From Streptomyces sp. AC558_RSS880 (lineage in GTDB: Bacteria > Actinomycetota > Actinomycetes > Streptomycetales > Streptomycetaceae), in the NCBI RefSeq assembly GCF_019049255.1, contig NZ_JAGMUJ010000161.1, positions 62,001 to 126,000 on the forward strand: a stretch of DNA of 64,000 nucleotides. Reading direction: 5' to 3'. This document shows positions 49,804 through 57,807 of this stretch, in pieces. Each line of letters begins with the position of its first letter. Positions within the stretch are counted from its first letter, which is position 1. Position numbers and translations under genes: made by a program. Under the pieces are notes generated by a model. The model ran no database searches and had not been told where the DNA came from. It saw only the letters and a program-made list of their open reading frames with translations.

Positions 49804-50708
49804 ATGGCCCACCCCGCGGCGATGGCGGCGACCTCGGCGCGCTCGCTCTCCGGCAGCGGCCTGCTCGGTGGGCGGACCTCGCGGCGGCACAGGCCGAGGG
49901 AGGCGAGGGCCTCCTTGACGACGGTGACGTTGTTGGCGGAGCCGTTGGCGGCGCGCAGTTCCTCGAAGCGGCGGATCTGCTCCCACACCTTCATGGCGGT
50001 CGGGTAGTCGCCGGAGCGCAGCGCCTCGATCATGTTCAGCGAGACGGACGGGGCGACGTTGACCAGCCCCGAGGTGAAGCCGGTGGCGCCGGCCGAGAAG
50101 TAGGAGGGGGCGTACGGCTCGGCGAGCCCCGCGACCCACACGAACCGCTCCAGTCCCGCGTCGCGGGCGAAGGCGGCGAACTTCGCCGCGTCCGGCACGG
50201 CGTACTTCACGCCGATCACGTTGGGGCAGGCGTCGGCGAGTTCGGCGAGCCGGGCGCCGGTGAGCTGGGCGTTGCGGATGTAGGGGACGACGCCGAGCTC
50301 GGGCACGGCCTCGGCGATCGCGCGGTGGTAGTCGACCCAGCCGCTCTGCGAGACGTAGGGGTGGACGGGCTGGTGCACCATCACCATCTGCGCGCCGAGT
50401 TCCCGGGCGTGCCGTGCGGAGGCGACGGCGGTGGGCACGTCGTGGCCCACGCCGACCAGGATCACCGAGCGGTCGCCGGCCTCCTCGACGGTCAGCTCGG
50501 TGACCAGCCGGCGCTCGTCGGGGGTCAGGGCGTAGAACTCGCCGGTGTTGCCGTTGGGGGTGAGGGTCGTGATGCCACCGTCGAGGAGACGACGCAGCAG
50601 GGCCCGGTAGGTGCCTGGGTCGACGGAGCCGTCCTCGGCGAACGGGGTCACCGGGATCGCCACCACGTCGGCCAGGGCCGCCCGCTGGGTCTCGAACGTC
50701 GTTGTCAT
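49800..50708 (-). CDS. DapA-family lyase/dehydratase acting on 2-keto-3-deoxy sugar acid
   Basis: Class I aldolase-fold enzyme (302 aa). Schiff-base Lys168 (VIGVKYA), Tyr143 (VVPYIRN) and the loop GNTGEFYAL of DapA-family enzymes are present. It is not lysine-pathway DHDPS by context: it is coupled to the sugar-acid dehydratase (ATGA) and to a GntR gene (ATGA). Expected role: L-2-keto-3-deoxyarabonate dehydratase giving 2-ketoglutarate semialdehyde, or a retro-aldol to pyruvate plus an aldehyde. Sequence alone does not decide. Confidence 0.85.
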   Translation of the reverse strand: MTTTFETQRAALADVVAIPVTPFAEDGSVDPGTYRALLRRLLDGGITTLTPNGNTGEFYALTPDERRLVTELTVEEAGDRSVILVGVGHDVPTAVASARHARELGAQMVMVHQPVHPYVSQSGWVDYHRAIAEAVPELGVVPYIRNAQLTGARLAELADACPNVIGVKYAVPDAAKFAAFARDAGLERFVWVAGLAEPYAPSYFSAGATGFTSGLVNVAPSVSLNMIEALRSGDYPTAMKVWEQIRRFEELRAANGSANNVTVVKEALASLGLCRREVRPPSRPLPESERAEVAAIAAGWAI

Positions 50709-51391
50709 GCCTGACCGTCCTCTTTCTGGGCTTCCGGGGCCGCCTCGAAGTCCCCTTCGACCTCGGGGAAGGCCCGTCGCACGAACGACGCGATGTGCGA
50801 GTGCAGAGCGCGGGCCGCGCCGTCCGCGTCACCGTCGAGCGCGAGCCGCAGGATCTCGCGGTGCTCGCTCGCCTCCCGTTCCCAGGAGGGGTCGGCGGCC
50901 CAGGCGACGGCCGAGACGAGGGCGGCCTGGTCGCGGACCTCGTCCAGCATCCGGCTGAGCAGCGGGTTGCCGCAGGGCACGTAGAGGGCGCGGTGGAACT
51001 CGCGGTTGGCGAGCGACCGTTCGGCCGTGTCACCGGCCTCGTCGGCGCGGGTCAGCGCGTCGCGTGCGGCGTCCAGGGAGGCGCCGCGGCGCACGGCGCG
51101 CTTGAGCGCCTCGGGTTCCAGGAGCAGCCGCACGTCGTAGACCTCGCGTGCCATGTCCGCGTCGACCATGCGCACCGTGACGCCCTTGTACTGGCTCATC
51201 ACGACCAGACCGGTGCCGGCCAGGGTCTTGAGCGCCTCGCGCACCGGGGTCTTGGACACCCCGAACTGTGCGGCGAGGTCGGTCTCGACCAGGGCCTGGC
51301 CCGGTGTGAACCGGCCGGTGAGTATGCGGCGTTTGATCTCCTCCCGCACGTACTGCGTGCGGGAGGGGATCGGCGTGGGCACAGAGGTCAT
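50705..51391 (-). CDS. GntR-family (FCD/FadR subgroup) transcriptional regulator
   Basis: Regulator of 228 aa: winged helix (about 8-75; LVETDLAAQFGVSKTPVREALKTL is its recognition region) and all-helical FCD effector domain (Asp/His metal ligands expected in EFHRAL and EHREIL). ATG at 51391. First gene of the leftward series and 4-bp overlapped with the DapA-family gene, so it is autoregulated with the sugar-acid pathway genes. Effector probably a sugar acid or its keto-deoxy derivative. Confidence 0.92.
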   Translation of the reverse strand: MTSVPTPIPSRTQYVREEIKRRILTGRFTPGQALVETDLAAQFGVSKTPVREALKTLAGTGLVVMSQYKGVTVRMVDADMAREVYDVRLLLEPEALKRAVRRGASLDAARDALTRADEAGDTAERSLANREFHRALYVPCGNPLLSRMLDEVRDQAALVSAVAWAADPSWEREASEHREILRLALDGDADGAARALHSHIASFVRRAFPEVEGDFEAAPEAQKEDGQA

Positions 51392-51400
51392 GCGCGCCTC

Positions 51401-51470
51401 TCGGATTTCGCGTCGGATCTCGCGTATCGGATCTCGCGTATCGCGTCTCATATATGACGTACGAAGTACG
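51401..51470 (-). promoter_or_regulatory. Direct repeats and palindromes in the promoter of the GntR-led operon
   Basis: A 14-bp unit TCGGATCTCGCGTA occurs twice in tandem (51413-51426, 51427-51440), preceded by a diverged 12-bp copy. Next to it are two perfect palindromes: TCATATATGA (51448-51457) and CGTAC-GAA-GTACG (51458-51470). They lie 10-80 bp upstream of the GntR start. FCD-type GntR proteins bind short GT/AC palindromes of the second kind, so autoregulation is likely. The tandem repeats may bind something else. Confidence 0.6.
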
Positions 51471-51536
51471 ACGCGATGACCGTAGAAGTGGCCCGGAGTT
51501 TCGTCAATGCTTCTGACAGAGGAACTTGTCGTTGCC

Positions 51537-52295
51537 TCACACGGCGTATGTGCGGCCCTCCCGGGCGGTGGCGGTGGGTCCGCCGAAGACGGATGCGGCC
51601 CGGCCGGTCGCCGCCTCGGGGGTGAGCGTGGGACCGACGTGGGTGACGAGGAGTTCGCGCACGCCCGCCCGCCGGGCGGCGTCACCGGCGTCCTCGGGCG
51701 TCAGGTGGACCCGTTCGCTTTCGCGATGCTCGTCGATGTCCGCCTCACAGAGGAACAGGTCGGCGTCGCGGGCGAGTCCGGTGAGGGCGTCGCACGGTCC
51801 GCTGTCCCCGGAGTAGGCGAGGACCCGCCCCGCGCACTCGGCGCGCAGCCCGTAGGCCTCGACGTCGTGGACGACCGCGGTGGAGGTGAGGGCCAGGCCG
51901 CCGTGCCGGACGGTCTGCCCGTCGTGCAGGGGCCGGAAGTCGAATATGCCGCCGAGGAAGCCGGCGTCGGGGCGCCCGAAGAACCCGGCGAGCCGCTGGG
52001 CGCAGTCGGCCGGCGCGTGGACGGGGATCGGCGCGGGCGGGGTGAGCCCGCCGTACGCGAGGCCGTACACGGCGGCGAGCAGATCGGCGCTGTGATCGGC
52101 GTGCAGATGGGAGATCCATACGGCGTCGATGCGCGCCGGATCCGTGTGCCGCCGCAACTCGGCGAACGTCCCGAACCCCGCGTCGACCCACACCTCGGCG
52201 CCACCACCGCGCAGGAGGTACCCGGAGCTGGGGCGGTCGGGGCCGGGGTGCGGGGAGGCGGTGCCGAGGACGGTGAGCGTGAGATCGGAAGTCAT
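51537..52295 (-). CDS. MBL-fold metallo-hydrolase
   Basis: Cytoplasmic beta-lactamase-fold hydrolase (252 aa) with the zinc motif HLHADHS, later Asp in YSGDSGPCD and a final His in THVGP. The layout resembles RNase Z/arylsulfatase-like small proteins (VLGTASPHPGPDRPSSGYLL start). Single gene, 145 bp beyond the GntR gene's start on the same strand. Substrate unknown. Confidence 0.85.
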   Translation of the reverse strand: MTSDLTLTVLGTASPHPGPDRPSSGYLLRGGGAEVWVDAGFGTFAELRRHTDPARIDAVWISHLHADHSADLLAAVYGLAYGGLTPPAPIPVHAPADCAQRLAGFFGRPDAGFLGGIFDFRPLHDGQTVRHGGLALTSTAVVHDVEAYGLRAECAGRVLAYSGDSGPCDALTGLARDADLFLCEADIDEHRESERVHLTPEDAGDAARRAGVRELLVTHVGPTLTPEAATGRAASVFGGPTATAREGRTYAV

Positions 52296-52336
52296 GCGGG
52301 GAGGCTACGAGGCGCGCCCCGGCCCCCGCGCCTGCT

Positions 52337-52969
52337 TTACGCGGGCCTCGCCCTTTGCGCGGGCCTCGCCCTTTGCGCGGGCCTCGTCCAGCCCGGGTCC
52401 CGGCCACTCAGCCCGACCGTCCGGTCCAGGAGCGGGGCGTCGGGCGGGACGGGGACGACGGGGCCGAAGATGCCGCCGGTCCGGTCGGGGTCCTCGGCGG
52501 CGGCGGCCAGGAGGAAGGTGTGCGTGGCCTCCAGCGCGACGGGGTCGGGCGCGTAGGCCTGTCCGGTCGCGCGGGCCAGGTCCCAGCCGTGGATCACCAG
52601 TTCGTCGGTGACGACGGCGCCGGCGATCTCGCCCGGCAGGTCCACGCCGCCCGCGCGGGTCGCGCCGGTCCAGGCCGCCGGGTCCCGCCAGGTCTCGACG
52701 AGCTCGTCGAGCACCTTGGGCAGCTCCTCGCGCCAGCCCGGTCCGATGTCGGGCACGGCGGCGTCCGGGCTGGTGTCCGTGGTGACGCCCAGGTCCTTGC
52801 GGCCCGCGTCCCGGAAGGCGACGGCCAGCCCGAGGAGGTGGCCCAGCATGTTTCGTACCGCGTACCGCGGACAGGGTGTCCCGTCCGCCAGCTGTTCGTC
52901 GGTGACGCCCTCGGCGAGGCGCGCCACGATCCGGGCCTGCGGTCCGAGGTCGAGGGGGGTGTCGGTCAT
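52337..52969 (-). CDS. TIGR03086-type maleylpyruvate isomerase-fold (DinB-like) protein
   Basis: Four-helix-bundle protein (210 aa) of the mycothiol maleylpyruvate isomerase N-terminal group. Conserved segments: CPRYAVRNMLGHLLGL, GWREELPKVLDELVETW, ELVIHGWDLARATGQ. These enzymes usually use mycothiol and a metal bound by three His; only part of that set is visible here. Start ATG 52969 with GGAGCAG upstream. The C-terminus is oddly extended: the normal ending LSGRDPGW is followed by two RPAQRA units encoded by an 18-bp tandem repeat. Confidence 0.8.
   Translation of the reverse strand: MTDTPLDLGPQARIVARLAEGVTDEQLADGTPCPRYAVRNMLGHLLGLAVAFRDAGRKDLGVTTDTSPDAAVPDIGPGWREELPKVLDELVETWRDPAAWTGATRAGGVDLPGEIAGAVVTDELVIHGWDLARATGQAYAPDPVALEATHTFLLAAAAEDPDRTGGIFGPVVPVPPDAPLLDRTVGLSGRDPGWTRPAQRARPAQRARPA
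52341..52387. repeat. 18-bp tandem repeat at the end of the maleylpyruvate isomerase-fold gene
   Basis: GCGGGCCTCGCCCTTTGC occurs at 52341-52358 and 52359-52376, with a partial third copy to 52387. The unit length is a multiple of three, so the gene's frame is kept and the protein gains RPAQRA repeats. Confidence 0.85.
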
Positions 52970-53101
52970 CGGGCTGCTCCTTCTGACGGTGGTCCTGGGA
53001 GACAGACCGGCCGGCCCCGCGGAACTCATCGCTCGGCGGCCCTCCTTCTAAGGCACCTGCCCGATCCCCACGGAGGGTCCTTAGGCCCACGATGAGCAGG
53101 C

Positions 53102-54301
53102 ATGACGACGACATGGACGGTGGCCCGCGTGGTACGGGACCGCAATGCGGGCCTCTGCCTCACCGGGGTGGTGGTCTCCGGCTTCGGCACCTCCGCGCTG
53201 TGGCTGGCCTCGGGTGTGTGGGTGAAGGACCTCACCGGCTCGGACGGTCTCGCGGCCCTGTGCCTGCTGGCGATGTGGGCCCCCACCCTGGCCGGCCCGC
53301 TGCTGGGCACCCTGGCCGACCGGGTGCGCCGCAGGCCGCTGCTGATCGGCACGAGCCTGCTCATGGCGGGGCTCCTGCTCACCCTCTGCGCCGTCGGCTC
53401 ACCGCGCGGGCTGTGGCTGCTGTACGCGGTGCTGTTCGTGTACGGCGCGGCGGGTGTCGTCCACGACGCGGCCGAGTCGGCGCTGCTCGCCACCGCCGTG
53501 GACCGCTCCCTGCTCGGCGATTTCAACGGCCTGCGGATGACCGCCGACGAGGGCATGAAGCTGCTGGCGCCGCTGGCCGGAGCGGGCCTCTACGCGGCGT
53601 ACGGCGGGGCGGCCGTCGCCGTCCTGGACGCGGTCACCTTCCTGCTGGCCGCGGTGGTGTACGCGTTCCTGCGCGTACGGGAGGACCGGCCGGCGCCGCC
53701 GGCGGGCAGCCGCCGCGAGCGGACGGCCGAGGGCGCCCGCCACCTGTGGTCGCACCCGGTGCTGCGCCCGCTCGTGTCGGCGGGCGGCGCCACGATGCTG
53801 TGCGCGGGGGTGAGCGGGGCGCTGGTCTACGCCGTGGTCGAGGACCTCGGCCACTCCCCCGCGTACGCCGGTGTGCTGTACGCCGTCCAGGGCGCGGGGT
53901 CGGTGGTGGTCGGTCTGCTCTCCGGTCCGGCCCTGCGCCGTTTCGGCGCCCGGCGCTTCGCGGCGTACGGCATCGCCGTGCTGGCGGTCGCGGTGGCGCT
54001 GCGCGCGGTGCCGGACGACCCGCTGGCGTGGGCGTGCAGCGCGGCGATCGGCGTGGGTCTGCCCGCCGTGCTGATCGCCACGCTGACCGCCGTGCAGCAC
54101 GAGACCCCGCCACCGCTGCTGGGCCGGGTCACCGCCACGGCCCACACCCTGGTGTTCGCCCCGAACGTCCTCGGCCTGGCGGCGGGCGCGGCCCTGGTCG
54201 AGCGCGTCGGCCACCGGCTGCTCCTGGCCGCCCTCGGCTGCGCCCTGACGGCAACGGCGGCAACACTCCTCACCCACCGGCCGAACCCCACCCCGGCATG
54301 A
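53102..54301 (+). CDS. Major facilitator superfamily transporter
   Basis: Twelve-helix membrane protein (399 aa), probably an exporter. The loop between helices 2 and 3 reads GTLADRVRRRPLLIG, the MFS signature; a long cytoplasmic loop with Arg lies at mid-protein (REDRPAPPAGSRRERTAEG). It resembles the MFS_3-type (enterobactin exporter-like) group. ATG at 53102. Divergent from the maleylpyruvate isomerase-fold gene. Substrate unknown. Confidence 0.88.
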   Translation: MTTTWTVARVVRDRNAGLCLTGVVVSGFGTSALWLASGVWVKDLTGSDGLAALCLLAMWAPTLAGPLLGTLADRVRRRPLLIGTSLLMAGLLLTLCAVGSPRGLWLLYAVLFVYGAAGVVHDAAESALLATAVDRSLLGDFNGLRMTADEGMKLLAPLAGAGLYAAYGGAAVAVLDAVTFLLAAVVYAFLRVREDRPAPPAGSRRERTAEGARHLWSHPVLRPLVSAGGATMLCAGVSGALVYAVVEDLGHSPAYAGVLYAVQGAGSVVVGLLSGPALRRFGARRFAAYGIAVLAVAVALRAVPDDPLAWACSAAIGVGLPAVLIATLTAVQHETPPPLLGRVTATAHTLVFAPNVLGLAAGAALVERVGHRLLLAALGCALTATAATLLTHRPNPTPA

Positions 54302-54604
54302 CACAACTGCGACCAACCGCGCCGCCGCAGCTGCGGGCAATCGTGCCTCCCCCAGTGCCTTAAAGGCCTGGGAGGTACCCCCAGGGCGATGGGGGTCCCC
54401 CGCTCGAGCGGAGCCGAGAGTGGGGGAGGGTGGGCGGTGGGGGTACCTCCCGCTCATGGGGGTCCCTCCCGCTCATGGGGGTCCCTCCCGCTCGAGCGAA
54501 GTCGAGAGTGGGGGAGAAGTCGAGAGTGGGGGAGGCACCCCGCAAACGCCGGGCTGCGCAACACACCCCCGGCCCGGCCCCCGCACCGTCACGCCCCCGG
54601 CTCC
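54302..54604. repeat. Gene-free region built of GC-rich repeats between convergent genes
   Basis: No gene is seen. A 19-bp unit CCTCCCGCTCATGGGGGTC occurs twice in tandem (54446-54464, 54465-54483). An 18-bp unit AAGTCGAGAGTGGGGGAG occurs twice (54499-54516, 54517-54534), with a related copy near 54412-54428. CTCGAGCGGAGCCGAGAG and CTCGAGCGAAGTCGAGAG are mirror-type elements widespread in Streptomyces. The whole can fold into strong hairpins and probably ends transcription from both sides. Confidence 0.7.
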
Positions 54605-55768
54605 TCAGAGCCCGGCCAGCGCCGACCGCACCGCGTCCAGGTCCCCGTCCGACGCCAGCCCCGCGTGGTACAGGCGCAGTTCCGTGGCGCCCAGGCGGCG
54701 GGCCTCCGCCGCGTCGGCCGCGAGGGTGGCGGGGCTGCCGCCCATACCGGAGACCACCGTGAAGTTGGCCGCGAGGACGGCGCCCTCGCGGCCTTCCCGC
54801 GCGAACGGCGTCAGCAGCCCGGCGCCTCCGGTGCAGGGCACGACCACGCCGTCGGCGACGGAGAGGATGTGGGCCGGGTCGACGCCGGCGTTGGCGCCGC
54901 AGTGGTAGGACACCGGGTCCGCGTGCAGCAGTACCTGGAAACCCTCGGGCGCGGCCTCCCGTACGGCCCGGACCGCCGCCTCCTGGAGCGTGCGGGCCGT
55001 CGCGTCGCGCCAGGCGCGCGTGGCGTTCGCCGGGGCCTCGCCGAGGAGCTTCTCCACGCCCGTCCAGCCCCCGTCGGAGGGCGCTCCCCGCCACACCGGT
55101 TCCAGCGCGGCGCGCACGGCGGCGGCGAGCTCGTCGGCGTCCAGGTCGTGGGCCCCGTACCCCTCCCGGCAGGAGGGGCAGAAGCACAGGGACATCAGGT
55201 ACTGCCCGGCGTCCCCGAGCCCGACCCCGGCGGTCTTGTCGTGGGCGTGCAGATGGGCCAGTCCGTACCAGCCGAGGGACTCCAGCTCGGTGCCGCGCGC
55301 CCCGGGCCGTACCGCCGCCTCGGCGGCCAGGTCGGTCAGGTACGCGCGGGTGGCGGGCTGGGCGATACACGGCGCCCAGGGGTAGCGGTCGCCGTAGGCG
55401 TTGACCACCGAGGTGTCCGGATGCTCCGCGCCGAGGCGGGAGTTGTGTGCCAGTACCACCCAGGTGTGCACCTGGAGGCCCGCGTCCGCGAGCGCGGCGG
55501 CGGCCTCGCCGAAGGCGTCGCCGGGCGCCCAGTCCCCGGCCGGGTACGGGCGCAGGGCGCGGCCGGACCAGCGGTCGCCCGCCGGGTAGAGCACGGCCGC
55601 GTGTTCCGCGGTGACGACGCGGTGGCGCGGATGGCGCGGGGTCAGCGCGCGGGTGGAGTGGTAGGCGGAGGCGAGCGTCACCTGCGCCGTGCCGAGCGCG
55701 GCGATCCGCGCGGGTGCCTCCGGGTCCCCGTTGACGTCCCAGGGGTAGACGAACGCCGACGCCTTCAC
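54605..55768 (-). CDS. Unrecognised protein of the udh/kdgD locus with a CFCPSC motif
   Basis: I do not recognise a named family. It is a soluble protein of 387 aa without signal peptide. The pattern of alternating strands and helices and the segment LCFCPSCREGYG near residue 195 recall TIM-barrel glycosidase-like proteins with a conserved CxC..C zinc or structural site. HTWVVLAHNSRLG, SLGWYGLAHLHAH and HADPVSYHCG contribute further His and polar residues that could form an active site. It starts at ATG 55768, 4-bp overlapped with kdgD, so it is made together with a uronate-pathway enzyme. A lactonase or hydrolase of oligogalacturonide ends would fit, but this is inference. Confidence 0.7.
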   Translation of the reverse strand: MKASAFVYPWDVNGDPEAPARIAALGTAQVTLASAYHSTRALTPRHPRHRVVTAEHAAVLYPAGDRWSGRALRPYPAGDWAPGDAFGEAAAALADAGLQVHTWVVLAHNSRLGAEHPDTSVVNAYGDRYPWAPCIAQPATRAYLTDLAAEAAVRPGARGTELESLGWYGLAHLHAHDKTAGVGLGDAGQYLMSLCFCPSCREGYGAHDLDADELAAAVRAALEPVWRGAPSDGGWTGVEKLLGEAPANATRAWRDATARTLQEAAVRAVREAAPEGFQVLLHADPVSYHCGANAGVDPAHILSVADGVVVPCTGGAGLLTPFAREGREGAVLAANFTVVSGMGGSPATLAADAAEARRLGATELRLYHAGLASDGDLDAVRSALAGL

Positions 55769-56724
55769 CGGCCCTCCTCGAGCAGCGCGTGTCCCCGCTC
55801 GATCAGCCGAGCGAGCTGCTTGACATGATCCCCGGCCGGTTCGTGCAGCGGCGGCCGCACCTCCCCCACGTCGAGGCCGCGCAGGCGTACGCCGGCCTTG
55901 ACGAGGGAGACGGCGTAGCCGCTGCCCTGGGCGCGCAGTTCGACGAACGGCCGGTAGAAGCCGTCGATCAGGCGGTGCGCGGTGTCCGTGTCGCCGGTGC
56001 GGAAGGCCGTGTGGCAGGCGAGGGCGATCTCGGGCGCGAAGCAGAACACCGCGGACGAGTAGAGGGTGATGCCGATGCCGCCGTAGGCGGGCTGGGTCAG
56101 TTCGGCGGTCGGCAGCCCGTTGAAGTACAGGAAGTCACCGGGGTCCTCGGCGCGTACGGCGCTGACGATCCGCTGCATCAGGTCGAGGTCGCCGAGGCCG
56201 TCCTTGAAGCCGACGATCCCCTCGGTGCGGGCGAGTCCGACGACGGTCTCGGGGGTGAAGACGGCGTTGTCGCGCTGGTAGACGATGACCGGCAGGGAGG
56301 TCGCGGCGGCCATCTGCCGGTAGTGCCGCAGCAGTCCCTCCTGCGCGGCCTTGACCAGGTACGGCGGCATCGCGAGCAGCCCGTCGGCCCCGGCGCGCTC
56401 GGCGAGGCGGGCGTAGCGGACCGCGAGCGCGGTGCCGTACCCGGCGCCCGCGACCACCGGGACGCGCCCCTCGGTGGCCTCCACGGCCGCCGTCACGCAC
56501 AGCTCGAACTCCTCCGGCGTCAGCGCGTGGAACTCACCGGTGCCGCAGCAGGCGAACACGGCGGCGGCCCCGGCCTCCACCCCGCGCCGCACGTGGAGCC
56601 GGTAGGTGTCGAGGTCGACGGAGCCGTCCGGTCCGTAGGCGGTGACCGGGAAGAACAGCGGCCCGCTGGGGACACCGAGTCGGGCGGCGAGAGGGGCTGA
56701 CGTCACAAGCTCTCCCAGGTCCAC
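55765..56724 (-). CDS. kdgD: 5-dehydro-4-deoxyglucarate dehydratase
   Basis: DapA-fold enzyme (319 aa) that decarboxylates and dehydrates 5-keto-4-deoxyglucarate to 2-ketoglutarate semialdehyde in galactarate/glucarate breakdown. Schiff-base Lys174 (VGFKDGLGDLDLM), Tyr149 (VIVYQRDNAVF) and GTGEFHALT (61-69) are as in KdgD proteins; FKDGLGD is specific to this group. ATG at 56724, divergent from udh across a palindromic operator. The product is the substrate of the aldehyde dehydrogenase at 22410-23954. Confidence 0.93.
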   Translation of the reverse strand: MDLGELVTSAPLAARLGVPSGPLFFPVTAYGPDGSVDLDTYRLHVRRGVEAGAAAVFACCGTGEFHALTPEEFELCVTAAVEATEGRVPVVAGAGYGTALAVRYARLAERAGADGLLAMPPYLVKAAQEGLLRHYRQMAAATSLPVIVYQRDNAVFTPETVVGLARTEGIVGFKDGLGDLDLMQRIVSAVRAEDPGDFLYFNGLPTAELTQPAYGGIGITLYSSAVFCFAPEIALACHTAFRTGDTDTAHRLIDGFYRPFVELRAQGSGYAVSLVKAGVRLRGLDVGEVRPPLHEPAGDHVKQLARLIERGHALLEEGR

Positions 56725-56740
56725 ATTTCTGATTCACGTC

Positions 56741-56896
56741 CATATTCCTGAACATGTTCACGCTAAGACGCCCCAGGGACCCCGGTCAAGCGCTGCAACC
56801 CGCCACACACCAGCGAATTCTTCCGTTCCGCGGGAAGTCGCGGAATACTTGACGCGCCGCGCCCCACCTCCTTAGCGTGTCCAAGAATATGAACAT
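56741..56896. promoter_or_regulatory. Divergent kdgD/udh promoter region with paired operator motifs
   Basis: A perfect 12-bp palindrome TGAACATGTTCA (56749-56760) lies 25 bp before kdgD. CATATTC (56741-56747) beside it is mirrored 138 bp away by GAATATG (56885-56891), which is followed by AACAT, so the half-site ATGAACAT recurs on the udh side. Such spaced sites allow one regulator to control both directions, possibly by looping. No regulator is encoded in the gap. Confidence 0.6.
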
Positions 56897-56948
56897 CGTG
56901 CGCCCATGTGTAAGGGTGACACGGTCGGCGATGCAAGGAGACCCGAGG

Positions 56949-57758
56949 ATGCCCGCTCCCCGCACCGTTCTGCTCACCGGCGCCGCCGGCGGCCTCGGCA
57001 CGCTGATGCGGGGCCTGCTCCCGGACCACGGTTACGACCTGCGCCTGCTCGACCTGCGCCCCGTCGACGGCGAACCGGACGCGATCGTCGCGGACCTCGC
57101 CGACCAGGACGCCGTGCGCGAGGCGGTCCGCGGCGTCGACGCGATCATCCACCTCGCGGGCATCTCCCTGGAAGCCTCGTTCGAGAAGATCCTGAAGGCC
57201 AACATCGAGGGCACGTACAACCTGTACGAGGCCGCCCGCGAGGAGGGCGTCGGCCGCGTCGTCTTCGCCTCCTCCAACCACGCCGTCGGCTACACCCCGC
57301 GCCCGCAGGGCGACGACCCCCTCATCCCGGTCGACACCCCGCGCCGCCCCGACACCTTCTACGGCCTGTCCAAGTGCTTCGGCGAGGACCTCGCCCAGCT
57401 CTACTGGGACAAGCACGGCGTCGAGACCGTCTCCGTGCGCATCGGCTCCTGCTTCCCCGAGCCGACCAGCGTGCGGATGCTCTCGGTGTGGATGAGCCCC
57501 GCCGACGGCGCCCGCCTCTTCCACGCCGCCCTGACCGCCGAGAACGTCGGCCACACCGTCGTCCACGGCTCCTCCGCCAACACCCGGCTGTGGTGGGACC
57601 TCACCTCCGCGCGGGCGCTCGGCTACGACCCGCAGGACGACTCCGAGCCGTACGCCGAGAAGCTGATCGCCGAGCAGGGCGAGCTGGACCCGGACAACCC
57701 GGCGCACGCCCGCCTGGGCGGCCACTTCGTCACCGACCCGCCCGTCTGGCCGTACTGA
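56949..57758 (+). CDS. udh: NAD-dependent uronate dehydrogenase
   Basis: Oxidises D-galacturonate or D-glucuronate to the aldarolactone (269 aa). Short-chain dehydrogenase fold: GAAGGLG (11-17) binds NAD, D-to-NAD strand LLDLRPV, and the active site has S108/S109 (FASSNHAVGY), Y138 and K142 (FYGLSKCFGED). SSNHAVGYTPR and YGLSKCFGE are hallmarks of Udh proteins. ATG at 56949 with AAGGAG upstream; in-frame ATGs back to 56877 give non-conserved residues. Divergent from kdgD. No lactonase or galactarate dehydratase gene is recognised nearby. Confidence 0.92.
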   Translation: MPAPRTVLLTGAAGGLGTLMRGLLPDHGYDLRLLDLRPVDGEPDAIVADLADQDAVREAVRGVDAIIHLAGISLEASFEKILKANIEGTYNLYEAAREEGVGRVVFASSNHAVGYTPRPQGDDPLIPVDTPRRPDTFYGLSKCFGEDLAQLYWDKHGVETVSVRIGSCFPEPTSVRMLSVWMSPADGARLFHAALTAENVGHTVVHGSSANTRLWWDLTSARALGYDPQDDSEPYAEKLIAEQGELDPDNPAHARLGGHFVTDPPVWPY

Positions 57759-57807
57759 CGGCAGGAATCGGGCGGGAAATCGACGCATCCCACGGCGGGC
57801 GGGCACC

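Noticed and set aside
49800..50708. Lysine-pathway dihydrodipicolinate synthase (dapA)
   Set aside because: Shares the fold and lysine, but 4-bp overlaps with a sugar-acid dehydratase and a GntR regulator point to sugar-acid catabolism.
51401..51440. Short direct repeats that could be mistaken for a CRISPR array
   Set aside because: Units are contiguous without spacers, and no cas genes are present.
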